Positions 1 through 7,509 of a stretch of DNA of 32,504 nucleotides are shown here, piece after piece. The stretch's first letter is position 1. Each line of letters opens with the position of its first letter. Under the pieces are notes generated by a model that saw only the letters and a program-made list of their open reading frames with translations, did no database searches and was not told the DNA's origin. The DNA is taken from assembly GCA_022600175.1 (NCBI GenBank), contig JAHZKW010000124.1, forward strand, positions 1 through 32,504. The letters run 5' to 3'. A program made the translations under genes and the position numbers. This stretch comes from Campylobacterota bacterium (lineage in GTDB: Bacteria > Campylobacterota > Campylobacteria > Campylobacterales > QNZT01).

Positions 1-363
1 ATAATAATTTATTTAATAATTTTGCATCTGCTCTTACAATAACTAATGAAGAAGCAATTACACCTTTATCTAAAATAGTTACTAATCCACATTTACCTAG
101 TGAACCTCTTAAGCAGAATAAAATATCATTTTTTTTATTTTTCCACCACTAACCAAGTTATATCTTTCTTCATTGATATAATTTAACTTATCTAAATTGA
201 TTGACCACCCATTTAAATCTTTGGCACTAATTACTGCAATACCACTATCTACAAAAGCAGATTTTGATGGGTAATTTTTACCTCTATCTCCATTCTCAAG
301 TTGGCAAAGATCTTTTAACTTCTTCCACTGCCATCCCTCAGGAAGGGCATACAACTCACACAT
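1..363 (-). pseudogene. hsdS: Type I restriction specificity subunit HsdS, frameshifted and cut by window edge
   Basis: The first 84 codons read as the N-terminal target-recognition domain of an HsdS subunit (LPEGWQWKKLKDLCQLENG, then GIAVISAKDLNG). The frame then breaks inside an 8-T run on the plus strand (129-136). Adding one base restores a continuous HsdS-like reading, NDILFCLRGSLGKCGLV followed by GVIASSLVIVRADA, which runs off the window start. The ATG overlaps the end of the hsdM remnant by 8 bp, as in normal hsdMS operons. The break may be real decay, slipped-strand phase variation or an assembly error. Decay is favoured because the partner hsdM has lost its N-terminal part. Confidence 0.75.
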
Positions 364-937
364 CGATATCTTTTCCCACCAAAATAGTCTCTATCTCATC
401 CAGTAAAGCATTTATCTCTCTGTTATTATCTTTGATATTTTCCATCAACTCTATTGGTAATTTGTGCTCTATTACTTCAATGTTATTTGGATTTTTAGCA
501 GAAATGTCAAATGCTTTGATATCATTGACATGGACTATCCATGAGTTATCAGTAAGCGCTCTTTTTTCCCATACATTCAAAAACTCTTTAAAGTGTTCAT
601 GCTTTATGGGTTTGTTTTTAGTCAGTTTGTAAGGAGGATTGACCTCGTAGTAAAAGATATCAGATGTTGAACCATTTCTATCAAAAAAGAGTACATTGGT
701 TTTCACACCACTATAGGGAAGAAATATCCCAGTGGGGAGACTCAGTATCGTATGAACATTGAACCGTTCTAGTAACTCTTTTTTAACTGTGCCAAAGGCT
801 TTGTTCGTTTGAAACAATACACCTTCGGGGATAACCACACCACAACGTCCGTTTAGCTTCAGATAGTTCATCATGTGTTGTAAAAACAGGAGCTCCGTAG
901 CATTGGATTTGATAGGAAAATTTTGCTGGATGCTGTT
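356..937 (-). pseudogene. hsdM: 5'-truncated type I DNA methyltransferase HsdM (C-terminal remnant)
   Basis: The 172-residue ORF from the ATG at 874 carries the C-terminal half of HsdM (GRCGVVIPEGVLFQ, LPTGIFLPYSGVKTNVLFF). The same frame stays open upstream of that ATG to a stop at 938-940 and reads NFPIKSNATELLFLQHM, the segment that normally follows the catalytic NPPF motif. The NPPF and SAM-binding N-terminal region is absent, so more than half of a usual ~500-residue HsdM is missing. Sequence beyond about 930 is AT-rich and not HsdM-like in any frame. The breakpoint therefore lies there, probably where the nif region was joined to older chromosome. An active methyltransferase is not expected. 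Confidence 0.8.
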
Positions 938-1027
938 TTATTAAAAATGCTTTAAGATATTATATAATATTTAGAATTAATTATTTAACACATTTATCTC
1001 CTATTGGTATCACTAACCTCCAACTTT

Positions 1028-1417
1028 TTACGTCGCAGGGGTATCTAACTCATAAAACTTCTCAAAGTAACTGCCTTTACTTTTCGTCTCAACCACATTA
1101 CTTAGTGCATCAGCTCCCTTTTCACCTGTGCGTATACGTTCTACATCTGAAACCGTTGTAATCCACATCTTTCCGGATCCTACACTTAGATCCATCGTAT
1201 TAGCACGGATCGCTTCCATCGCAATCTCTCGATAGTAGTCACTTGAAACCACAATTGTTAACATCACTTTGGCTTCAACTGTTGAAGTAGTCTCTTTTAA
1301 AAAAGTATCTTTATCGACCACATCAACAATCGTCACCCCAGAAATACCCATACTCTCCAAATCCTCAAGGACCTCTCGTAAAACCATTTTATTAAAAACT
1401 GCGCTTATCTGATACAT
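1028..1417 (-). CDS. PII-like signal protein with shortened T-loop
   Basis: The C-terminal half carries the PII signature GSGKMWITTVSDVERIRTGEKGADAL (about residues 81-106), and the N-terminal half has the ferredoxin-like PII start (REVLEDLESMGISGVTIVDVV). PII proteins are trimeric sensors of ATP/ADP and 2-oxoglutarate that control nitrogen metabolism. Here the T-loop segment is about ten residues shorter than in GlnB/GlnK and lacks the uridylylated Tyr. Control by GlnD or the usual T-loop contacts is therefore unlikely. A C-terminal tail of about 20 residues is extra. The start is placed at the second ATG, which has GGAG at 6 nt; the ORF track begins one codon earlier. It is divergent from nifU with its own nif-type promoter element, so a nif-specific regulatory role is inferred. 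Confidence 0.75.
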   Translation of the reverse strand: MYQISAVFNKMVLREVLEDLESMGISGVTIVDVVDKDTFLKETTSTVEAKVMLTIVVSSDYYREIAMEAIRANTMDLSVGSGKMWITTVSDVERIRTGEKGADALSNVVETKSKGSYFEKFYELDTPAT

Positions 1418-1450
1418 CATCTTCTCCTGACATTTGATTTATAAATGATT

Positions 1451-1467
1451 TTGCATAACTCATTCTA
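1451..1467 (-). promoter_or_regulatory. Variant -24/-12 element of the PII-like gene
   Basis: Minus strand reads TAGAATGAGTTATGCAA. AG and GC are separated by exactly 10 bp, the spacing of sigma-54 GG/GC. It lies 31 bp upstream of the start codon. One of nine matching elements in this window. Confidence 0.6.
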
Positions 1468-1478
1468 CATAGACCACC

Positions 1479-1495
1479 AAGAACACTTCTTGCAT
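1479..1495 (+). promoter_or_regulatory. Variant -24/-12 element of the nifU operon
   Basis: AAGAACACTTCTTGCAT, 31 bp before the nifU ATG. The TTGCAT half is a good sigma-54 -12 box; the -24 half has AGAAC where GGAAC is usual for Campylobacter-type sigma-54 promoters. Its -24 end lies only about 12 bp from the -24 end of the divergent PII-like promoter. Confidence 0.65.
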
Positions 1496-1526
1496 AAATC
1501 TTTTAAAAAATTATGAGGAGCAGCCA

Positions 1527-2504
1527 ATGGCAAGAAATGATCTAATCGGTGGAGCATTATGGGAAGAGTACTCAAAAGAGGTACAAACGCGGATGAACAA
1601 TCCTATCAATATGGGAGAGATTGATCCTGAGTATGCAAAAACAAAAGGTGCAGAGCTGATTGTTGCAGATTTTGGAGCAGAGAGTTGTGGTGATGCAGTA
1701 CGTCTTTACTGGATGATCGACCCTAAATCTGACAAAATTCTAGAGTCACGTTTTAAAAGTTTTGGTTGTGGTACAGCCATAGCCAGTTCAGACATGATGG
1801 CAGAGCTTTGTCATGAAAAGACGGTTGACGAAGCACTTAAGATCACCAATATCGACGTTGAAAAAGCACTACGTGACCATCCAGATGTCCCTGCAGTTCC
1901 TGGACAAAAGATGCACTGTTCGGTGATGGCATACGATGTGATCAAGAAGGCAGCCTCTTTGTATAAGGGTGTTGATATGGAGAGTTTTGAGACAGAGTTT
2001 ATCGTTTGTGAGTGTGCACGTGTCACGCTTGATACCATCAAAGAGGTCGCAAAGCTTAACAACCTTACCACGGTAGAAGAGATCACTGACTACACCAAAG
2101 CAGGTGCATTTTGTAAGTCATGTATCAAACCAGGTGGACATGAGCATAAAGATATCTACCTTGTTGATATTCTCTCTGAGATTGCAGAAGAGAGAGAAAA
2201 AGAGCAGAAGAGTAGAGTGGTGATCGCGGCTAAAGGTGATGGTGACTTTGCTTCGATGGGTATGGTCATGCAGATCAAGTCAATCGAATCAATCTTAGAA
2301 GAGTATATCAGACCGACACTCAAAGCAGATGGCGGAGATGTAGAGCTTATCGATATCCAAAACAACAGTGGACAGTTTGATGTCTATATCAAGTATAAGG
2401 GTGAGTGTATGAGCTGTTCAATGAACACCACCACAACTCTCACAGGTATTGAAGAGATGCTCAAGTTTAAACTCAAAGCTGATATCAGGGTATTGGTAGT
2501 CTAA
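1527..2504 (+). CDS. nifU: NifU Fe-S cluster scaffold
   Basis: Full-length three-domain NifU of 325 residues. The N-terminal IscU-like scaffold has Cys54, Cys81 and Cys131. The central Bfd-like [2Fe-2S] domain has Cys161, Cys163, Cys196 and Cys199 (CECARVT, AFCKSCIKPGG). The C-terminal Nfu domain has CMSC at 294-297. NifU assembles [2Fe-2S] and [4Fe-4S] clusters for NifH, NifB and other nitrogenase proteins, usually with the desulfurase NifS. No nifS is in the window, so sulfur must come from a desulfurase encoded elsewhere. GAGGAG lies 6 nt before the ATG. It is first gene of a five-gene operon and overlaps the next gene through TAATG. Confidence 0.97.
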   Translation: MARNDLIGGALWEEYSKEVQTRMNNPINMGEIDPEYAKTKGAELIVADFGAESCGDAVRLYWMIDPKSDKILESRFKSFGCGTAIASSDMMAELCHEKTVDEALKITNIDVEKALRDHPDVPAVPGQKMHCSVMAYDVIKKAASLYKGVDMESFETEFIVCECARVTLDTIKEVAKLNNLTTVEEITDYTKAGAFCKSCIKPGGHEHKDIYLVDILSEIAEEREKEQKSRVVIAAKGDGDFASMGMVMQIKSIESILEEYIRPTLKADGGDVELIDIQNNSGQFDVYIKYKGECMSCSMNTTTTLTGIEEMLKFKLKADIRVLVV

Positions 2505-3637
2505 TGTACAAAGGTGTAGCAACTAAAGAGAAGACCTTTTGTTATATCAAGCGATTTCCAAAATATAGTAGAGACTTTTTTATCTACTCTCATGATCGTT
2601 TCTTCTCTACGTTAGGGCTAGGGACATTTAAGCCTGAGCCTTATCGTGAAGATAACTATATCGTGAACTTTAAAGATGCCATCATTGAAGCAGTCTCAAA
2701 TGGTATCAACTACATCGATACAGCAAGTAACTACCGTTATGGTATCAGCGAACAAGAGATCAAAGAGGCACTTGATATCCTTTTAGAAACCAAAGGGTTT
2801 CAAAGAGAAGAGCTAGTGATCTCTTCAAAGGCTGGTTTTATACCACTTGATTTCCCTTTTCCAGAAGATCCCTATAGCTGGATAGAAGAAAAGGTCGTGC
2901 AAAAGGGACTAGCGACAAAAGAGGAAGTGGTCATCGATCAACACTGTATGAATCCTAAGTTTTTGAGATGGAGTGTGGAACGCTCACTTTCTAATTTAGG
3001 TATAGAGACTCTAGATCTCCTCTTTTTACACAATCCAGAAACCCAACTAGGCTACGTCCCTCGCAAAATCGTACTAGAACGTATCAAAGAGGCTTTCATC
3101 CTCTTTGAATCTTTAGTCAAAGAGGGCAAGATCAAACATTATGGTGTTGCATCATGGAACACTTTTTTATATGAAGAGGATCATACGGAGTACCTCTCTT
3201 TGATGGATATTGTAGCCATTGCCAAAGAAGTCGGTGGAGAGGCACACCATTTTAAATATCTGCAACTCCCTTACAATCTAGCCAAAACACACGCACTAAA
3301 CTATACCAATCAACCCTATAGTGATGGTAAATACTACAGTATCATGCAAGTTGCAGCGATGGAAGATCTTCATGTCATAGGGAGTGCTTCACTACTCCAG
3401 ATGAATCTCTTCAAAAAGCCTTTTACACAAAATATCAGTGCTATTTTAGGAACAGCGGCTATGACAGATGTCCATACCGCACTGCAGTTTGCTAGGTCTG
3501 GTCCTGTGGTCAGTGCACTTTTTGGCTCACTCACCCCCGATCATGTCAAAGATAATCTCTTCTTAGCATTCACCCCTAAAGCCAATCCCAACGAGTATAG
3601 AAGCCTCTTTATGCAAGGAGATGTTAATGCTTTATGA
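2504..3637 (+). CDS. Aldo/keto reductase family protein
   Basis: A 377-residue aldo/keto reductase-like TIM barrel with GLGTF near the start and the catalytic tetrad pattern: Asp and Tyr in NYIDTASNYRYG, Lys in VISSKAGF and His in LDLLFLHNPE. The last third has the usual GSASLLQ and SALFGSLTPDHVKDNL segments. Members reduce carbonyls with NAD(P)H; the substrate cannot be told. An N-terminal extension of about 35 residues precedes the barrel. It starts inside the nifU stop (TAATG) and its end overlaps the following flavoprotein gene, so it is translationally coupled to nifU. It is not one of the standard nif genes, and its role here is unknown. Confidence 0.85.
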   Translation: MYKGVATKEKTFCYIKRFPKYSRDFFIYSHDRFFSTLGLGTFKPEPYREDNYIVNFKDAIIEAVSNGINYIDTASNYRYGISEQEIKEALDILLETKGFQREELVISSKAGFIPLDFPFPEDPYSWIEEKVVQKGLATKEEVVIDQHCMNPKFLRWSVERSLSNLGIETLDLLFLHNPETQLGYVPRKIVLERIKEAFILFESLVKEGKIKHYGVASWNTFLYEEDHTEYLSLMDIVAIAKEVGGEAHHFKYLQLPYNLAKTHALNYTNQPYSDGKYYSIMQVAAMEDLHVIGSASLLQMNLFKKPFTQNISAILGTAAMTDVHTALQFARSGPVVSALFGSLTPDHVKDNLFLAFTPKANPNEYRSLFMQGDVNAL

Positions 3638-5282
3638 TGTGGTGATCGTAGGCAGTGGTATTGCAGGGCTATTTGCTGCCTTAGAGGCCAATAAAAATGG
3701 TCAAAAAGTAGCGATCCTCACAAAATCAAACCCCTTTAGATCCTCCTCTGCGGTAGCTTCAGGGGGTATCAATGCGGTGATTTATACAGGAGAAGACTCC
3801 ATACAGCAACATATCCAAGACACGATCAAAGGTGCTGATGGGTTAGTGCACTACAAAAATGTAGAACAGATGTGTTATGGTGCCGCAGAGATTATCGAGG
3901 AGCTTGAGTCAATTGGTGTGCATTTTGATAAGACTGATGAGGGAAAGATCGCACAACGCCCTTTTGGCGGTACGAAAAAAAAACGTACTTGTCATGTGGC
4001 TGATACCACAGGCTCAGCAATCATACAAAAACTTCTTATCGCCTGTAGAGATGCAGGGGTACATATCTTAGCCAATCACTTCTTTCTCAATATCACCTAC
4101 TATAAAAATCAAATCTCAGGGGTTACCGTACTTAGAAGACGTGATACAATGGTGATTGCGATTGCCTGTAAAGCGGTCATCTTTGCAGGTGGTGGCTATG
4201 CGGGTATCTATAGGGGTCACACGACAAATGCTGCTGACAGTTCAGGTGACTCTATCGCTGCTGCACTACGTGCAGGGTTGGAACTCTCAAATATGGAGTT
4301 TGTTCAGTTTCACCCAACAACCTTGGCAAAGAGTGGATCTTTGATCAGTGAGGCGGCACGTGGTGAGGGTGGCTACATCATCGATGAGAACGGTACACGT
4401 TTTACGGATGAACTCCTCACTCGCGATAGACTCTCTAGAGAAGTGGTCAAACATATGAGAAAGGGACATCAAGTCTTTTTAGATCTACGACACCTTGATC
4501 CAGATCTGATAGCCAAAAAACTCCCCTCTGTCAAAAAAATCGCTTATCAAGCAGGTGGTTTAGATATCCAAAAAGAGATTATTGAGATTGCACCTTCAGC
4601 ACACTACACCATAGGAGGTATTGCAACACGTTATGATACTTCTACCGATATCCATGGTGTTTTTGCCTGTGGAGAGTGTGCGACAAGTGGAGTACATGGT
4701 GCCAATAGATTGGGAGGGAACAGTCTTTTAGAGGGTGCTTATTTTGGAAAACTTGCTGGTTTTGAAGCGGCAAAGTTTGCTACAAATAAAGAGTATTTAA
4801 TGATTGATTATGCGCAAGTCTCCAAAGAGATGGATCAAGTAGAGCGTATCATGTCTGGTGAAAATCGCTACAACATCAATACAATGCGTAAAAATCTTGG
4901 TCATACCCTCTTCTACAAAGCAGGTGTGTTTAAATCAGAAGAAGAGCTCTTAGATGCACTAGACTATATACACTATCTGATGAGTAAAAGTTATGGACTT
5001 TGCACTATCAACAAAGAGCGTGAAAACAATGTTGAACTTGTCGCTATATTGGAGTTTGATAATGCACTTTTAGTCGCTGAAGCGATGGTGCTTTCTGCAC
5101 TTAAACGTCAAGAGAGCCGAGGGGTACATTTTAGAAGTGATCACCCTTTTAGAGATGATAAAAACTTTGATGGGGCATCTTATGTCAGTATGATGCACAA
5201 AAATCTTATGAAAGTCAACTTTAAAAATGCAGCACCCAATCATCTGTGGCATAAAGTCACCAAGCTGTTAAGTGTCAACTAG
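3627..5282 (+). CDS. NadB/SdhA-family FAD-dependent oxidoreductase (L-aspartate oxidase-like)
   Basis: It has the FAD-binding motif VVIVGSGIAGLFAA at the N-terminus, the SSAVASGGINA segment, the active-site blocks EFVQFHPTTL, EAARGEGGYIIDENGTRF and DRLSREV, and the C-terminal GANRLGGNSLLEGAYFG. These are shared by L-aspartate oxidase and the fumarate reductase/succinate dehydrogenase flavoproteins. Lack of an export signal and the overall size of about 551 residues favour a cytosolic NadB-like enzyme. AAGGAG lies 6 nt before the ATG at 3627 but abuts the earlier ATG at 3621 used in the ORF track. The gene is embedded between nifU and nifT, so it is probably induced with nitrogen fixation. Whether it makes iminoaspartate for NAD or uses another dicarboxylate is not decidable here. 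Confidence 0.8.
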   Translation: MLYDVVIVGSGIAGLFAALEANKNGQKVAILTKSNPFRSSSAVASGGINAVIYTGEDSIQQHIQDTIKGADGLVHYKNVEQMCYGAAEIIEELESIGVHFDKTDEGKIAQRPFGGTKKKRTCHVADTTGSAIIQKLLIACRDAGVHILANHFFLNITYYKNQISGVTVLRRRDTMVIAIACKAVIFAGGGYAGIYRGHTTNAADSSGDSIAAALRAGLELSNMEFVQFHPTTLAKSGSLISEAARGEGGYIIDENGTRFTDELLTRDRLSREVVKHMRKGHQVFLDLRHLDPDLIAKKLPSVKKIAYQAGGLDIQKEIIEIAPSAHYTIGGIATRYDTSTDIHGVFACGECATSGVHGANRLGGNSLLEGAYFGKLAGFEAAKFATNKEYLMIDYAQVSKEMDQVERIMSGENRYNINTMRKNLGHTLFYKAGVFKSEEELLDALDYIHYLMSKSYGLCTINKERENNVELVAILEFDNALLVAEAMVLSALKRQESRGVHFRSDHPFRDDKNFDGASYVSMMHKNLMKVNFKNAAPNHLWHKVTKLLSVN

Positions 5283-5320
5283 GCTCTCTAGGTGTAAGCC
5301 TAAGCTTTAGTTGAGAGGCA

Positions 5321-5347
5321 TTTCTAAGGGGCTTTACTACTTAGAAA
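5321..5347 (+). promoter_or_regulatory. Intra-operon hairpin before nifT
   Basis: Perfect 8-bp inverted repeat TTTCTAAG/CTTAGAAA with an 11-nt loop, in the 93-bp gap between the flavoprotein gene and nifT. No U-tract follows, so an mRNA stability or processing element is likelier than a terminator. A second weaker fold (CTCTC/GAGAG) lies just upstream. Confidence 0.4.
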
Positions 5348-5375
5348 GAAGACAATTTAATAAAAAGGAGATACG

Positions 5376-5591
5376 ATGGCAAAAGTAATGCTAAGAGAAA
5401 ATGATCAGGGGCAAGTCCTCTTTTATGTCGCAAAAAAAGATATGGAGGAGATTATCGAAACATTAGAGTTTGATAGTGAAGAGAAATGGGGTGGAGAAGT
5501 AGGATTGACTAATGGTGAAACGTGGTTTATCGCACCAGGACCTAAAAAACTGCCAGATGAGGTCAATGCAAAAAGATTGAGTCTTGGCTAA
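5376..5591 (+). CDS. nifT: NifT/FixU family protein
   Basis: A 71-residue protein with the NifT/FixU pattern: MAKVMLREN at the start, YVAKKDMEE in the middle, then KWGGEVGLTNGETWFI and a final LPDEVNAKRLSLG. NifT is a small, conserved nif protein of unclear function, usually encoded next to nifK or in accessory operons. Here it sits far from nifK, at the end of the nifU operon. AAAAAGGAG precedes the ATG at 6 nt. The stop overlaps the next start (TAATG). Confidence 0.9.
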   Translation: MAKVMLRENDQGQVLFYVAKKDMEEIIETLEFDSEEKWGGEVGLTNGETWFIAPGPKKLPDEVNAKRLSLG

Positions 5592-5779
5592 TGGGTATTT
5601 TTGAAGCAAAAATAAAAGAGGAGCTCGCAAAAGAGCTCTATACCAATATCGATAAAATTTATGATGCATTAGAACAAAAGCTGATTTTAGAAAAAGCACA
5701 ACGTGATACGATGATCAGAGAGTTAAACAAACTTAAAGATCAACTCTATCTCATCATTGGAGAGAGTAAACTCTCATAA
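5591..5779 (+). CDS. Small helical protein of unknown function
   Basis: 62 residues, highly charged and predicted helical throughout, with heptad-like leucine/isoleucine spacing (LYTNIDKIYDALEQKLILEKAQ). No signal peptide, cysteine or known motif. I do not recognise the family. Translation is coupled to nifT by TAATG, so it is very likely real and co-expressed. Its stop touches the convergent rpoN stop with no spacer, so no terminator separates the two operons. Confidence 0.65.
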   Translation: MGIFEAKIKEELAKELYTNIDKIYDALEQKLILEKAQRDTMIRELNKLKDQLYLIIGESKLS

Positions 5780-7039
5780 CTATAACATCTCTAATTGATA
5801 GAGAAATTTACGCTCTTTATAGGCAGGAATTTTTAACTCTTGTCTATACTTTGCGATGGCACGTCTTGTCATGACAAGCTTGAAACGCTCCTCCACACTC
5901 TCATGTAGATACTTATCACTATAAGGGCTCTCTTTCACTTCACTATCCACCAACCTTTTGATAAAAAACTTGATCTCTGAAGCAGAGGTATTGCCTATAG
6001 CATTAGAGAAAAAATCTTTAAAAGAGTATATACCTCTTTCTGTCTGAATATATTTATTGTCAATTGCACGTGAGATGGTGGATTCATTAAAACCTAACAT
6101 ATCTGCGATATCTTGTAACTTTAACGGCTTTAACTCTCCCCCTAAAAAGAAGTTATACTGCCGCTCTACAATGGCTAGGGTGATATTGTACAGGGTCGCT
6201 TTTCTAAGGTCTAAAAGCTTGACTAGTTCTCTGGCTTCTTTGAGTTTTTGTTTGATAAACTTCTCTTCACTCTTAGGTTGTTGTATCTCGATCTTTGGGT
6301 AAAATTGATTATTGATCTCAATCTCTAACTTATCTTTTTTAAACACAACAAAGAGTTCTGGAATAATCGGTTTTGTCTCTTCCATGTAGGCTAAAGCAGG
6401 TGGGTTTTTAAAGTGTTTGATCACCTCTTTGGCTTCACTGATACGTGGATGTTTTAAAAATTTTTCAAACTTCTCAAACTGCAAAATCAATGCACTCAAA
6501 AGTATACTCAACTCGTCATCGATGTCAAATTCACCGAGTTGAAATAAAAAAGCTTCTTTATAATCCACTGCACCTACCCCATAAGGCTGAAGGTATGCAA
6601 AACGCTGTCTCACTGCTTCAGCTTTTTGTGCTGTAGTGTCACATAACTTTGCAATCTCTTTGATATCTCCTTCAAAATAGCCTTCATCACTGATATGTTT
6701 AATAATCTCTTCTGCTATTTTTTCTGAAACAGGCGTAGGAAAAAGTGGCGCTTCTATCTGCTTTTGTACTTTTTCGTAGAGTGATTCACCACTGATAGTT
6801 ACCTCTTCAAAAAACTCGGAGACTGCATTACTGACATGATTGCTATACTCTGCATAAGCACTTTTACGTTTATGTCTATCCTGTGTAAATCCATCTTTGA
6901 CATCTAAACAGGGATTTTCACTGATATACGAGTGCAGATGTGAATCAAGCTGATCTAATGAACATTGAAGCAGTGGTATCCATGTCTTCATTGCCAATTT
7001 TGGTACTTGTTTTTGTTTGAAAAGAAATTCTTGTTTCAT
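5780..7039 (-). CDS. rpoN: RNA polymerase sigma-54 factor RpoN
   Basis: 419 residues with the sigma-54 plan. Region I is Gln/Leu-rich (FLFKQKQVPKLAMKTWIPLLQCSLDQL). A core-binding middle region follows. The helix-turn-helix is LKLQDIADMLGFNESTISRAIDNKYIQTERGIYSFKDFFS. The C-terminal RpoN box reads RRAIAKYRQELKIP, against the classical ARRTVAKYR. Sigma-54 directs RNA polymerase to -24/-12 promoters and needs an AAA+ activator, none of which is encoded here. Campylobacterota normally have an rpoN for flagellar genes, so this may be a second, nif-linked copy. It lies last in the nifN-nifX-nifF-nifW-nifZ-ferredoxin series, after a 166-bp gap holding a hairpin. I see no nif-type element directly upstream. 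Confidence 0.95.
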   Translation of the reverse strand: MKQEFLFKQKQVPKLAMKTWIPLLQCSLDQLDSHLHSYISENPCLDVKDGFTQDRHKRKSAYAEYSNHVSNAVSEFFEEVTISGESLYEKVQKQIEAPLFPTPVSEKIAEEIIKHISDEGYFEGDIKEIAKLCDTTAQKAEAVRQRFAYLQPYGVGAVDYKEAFLFQLGEFDIDDELSILLSALILQFEKFEKFLKHPRISEAKEVIKHFKNPPALAYMEETKPIIPELFVVFKKDKLEIEINNQFYPKIEIQQPKSEEKFIKQKLKEARELVKLLDLRKATLYNITLAIVERQYNFFLGGELKPLKLQDIADMLGFNESTISRAIDNKYIQTERGIYSFKDFFSNAIGNTSASEIKFFIKRLVDSEVKESPYSDKYLHESVEERFKLVMTRRAIAKYRQELKIPAYKERKFLYQLEML

Positions 7040-7157
7040 AAAGGAACCTCAATTTTTACATACATGCTTTTACACAAAGTTTACTCTTATTTTAGGGATT
7101 TTTCTTGATCTGATTGATCAATTTTTCTGCATTTGTAAAAATAGTAGACATCAATAC

Positions 7158-7174
7158 CAAGGAGAGACTCCTTG
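7158..7174 (-). terminator. Hairpin between ferredoxin gene and rpoN
   Basis: CAAGGAG/CTCCTTG, 7-bp stem with a 3-nt loop, just downstream of the ferredoxin stop on the minus strand. A U-rich stretch comes only about 15 nt later, so it could be a weak terminator or attenuator limiting read-through into rpoN. Confidence 0.35.
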
Positions 7175-7205
7175 ATATCAATCAAAATTTTTACAGGGCA
7201 TATTT

Positions 7206-7496
7206 TTAGTATTTTAATCTCACAAGACCATTAGGCTCGATGATTTTCATCTGACATGCTAATCTTGCTTTAGCACTAGTCTCACCAACTGTTTTTAAAA
7301 CAGTCTCCTCTTTTTCGTTTTTATCATTTAAAAACTCCATACCGCTCTCAACAAGTACAATACATGTACCACACTCACCATCTCTACAACCAAATGGCAA
7401 TGCACTTCCTGATGCTTCAACAATATCTTGGATTGTCTTACCTGGTTTTACATTGATTGCTAAAAAGTCATTTACGATTTCTACTCTTGTTGTCAT
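7206..7496 (-). CDS. [2Fe-2S] ferredoxin
   Basis: 96-residue plant-type ferredoxin with cluster ligands Cys37, Cys42, Cys45 (GCRDGECGTC) and Cys81 (ARLACQ). Such ferredoxins carry single electrons, and nif-linked ones can feed NifH or the cofactor-assembly enzymes. It lies 13 bp after the larger 2Fe-2S gene and shares its operon. The gene carries a Shine-Dalgarno (GGAG) shortly before the ATG. It is followed by a hairpin and then rpoN. Confidence 0.88.
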   Translation of the reverse strand: MTTRVEIVNDFLAINVKPGKTIQDIVEASGSALPFGCRDGECGTCIVLVESGMEFLNDKNEKEETVLKTVGETSAKARLACQMKIIEPNGLVRLKY

Positions 7497-7509
7497 TATC
7501 TCTCCTTTT

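Noticed and set aside
264-632. Plus-strand ORF of 122 aa over the hsd region, and similar long opposite-strand ORFs elsewhere
   Set aside because: They lie antisense to well-supported genes, lack recognisable motifs, and have composition expected of shadow frames.
2504-3637. Aldo/keto reductase gene as nifS or another standard nif gene
   Set aside because: It has the AKR catalytic tetrad and no pyridoxal-phosphate lysine motif.
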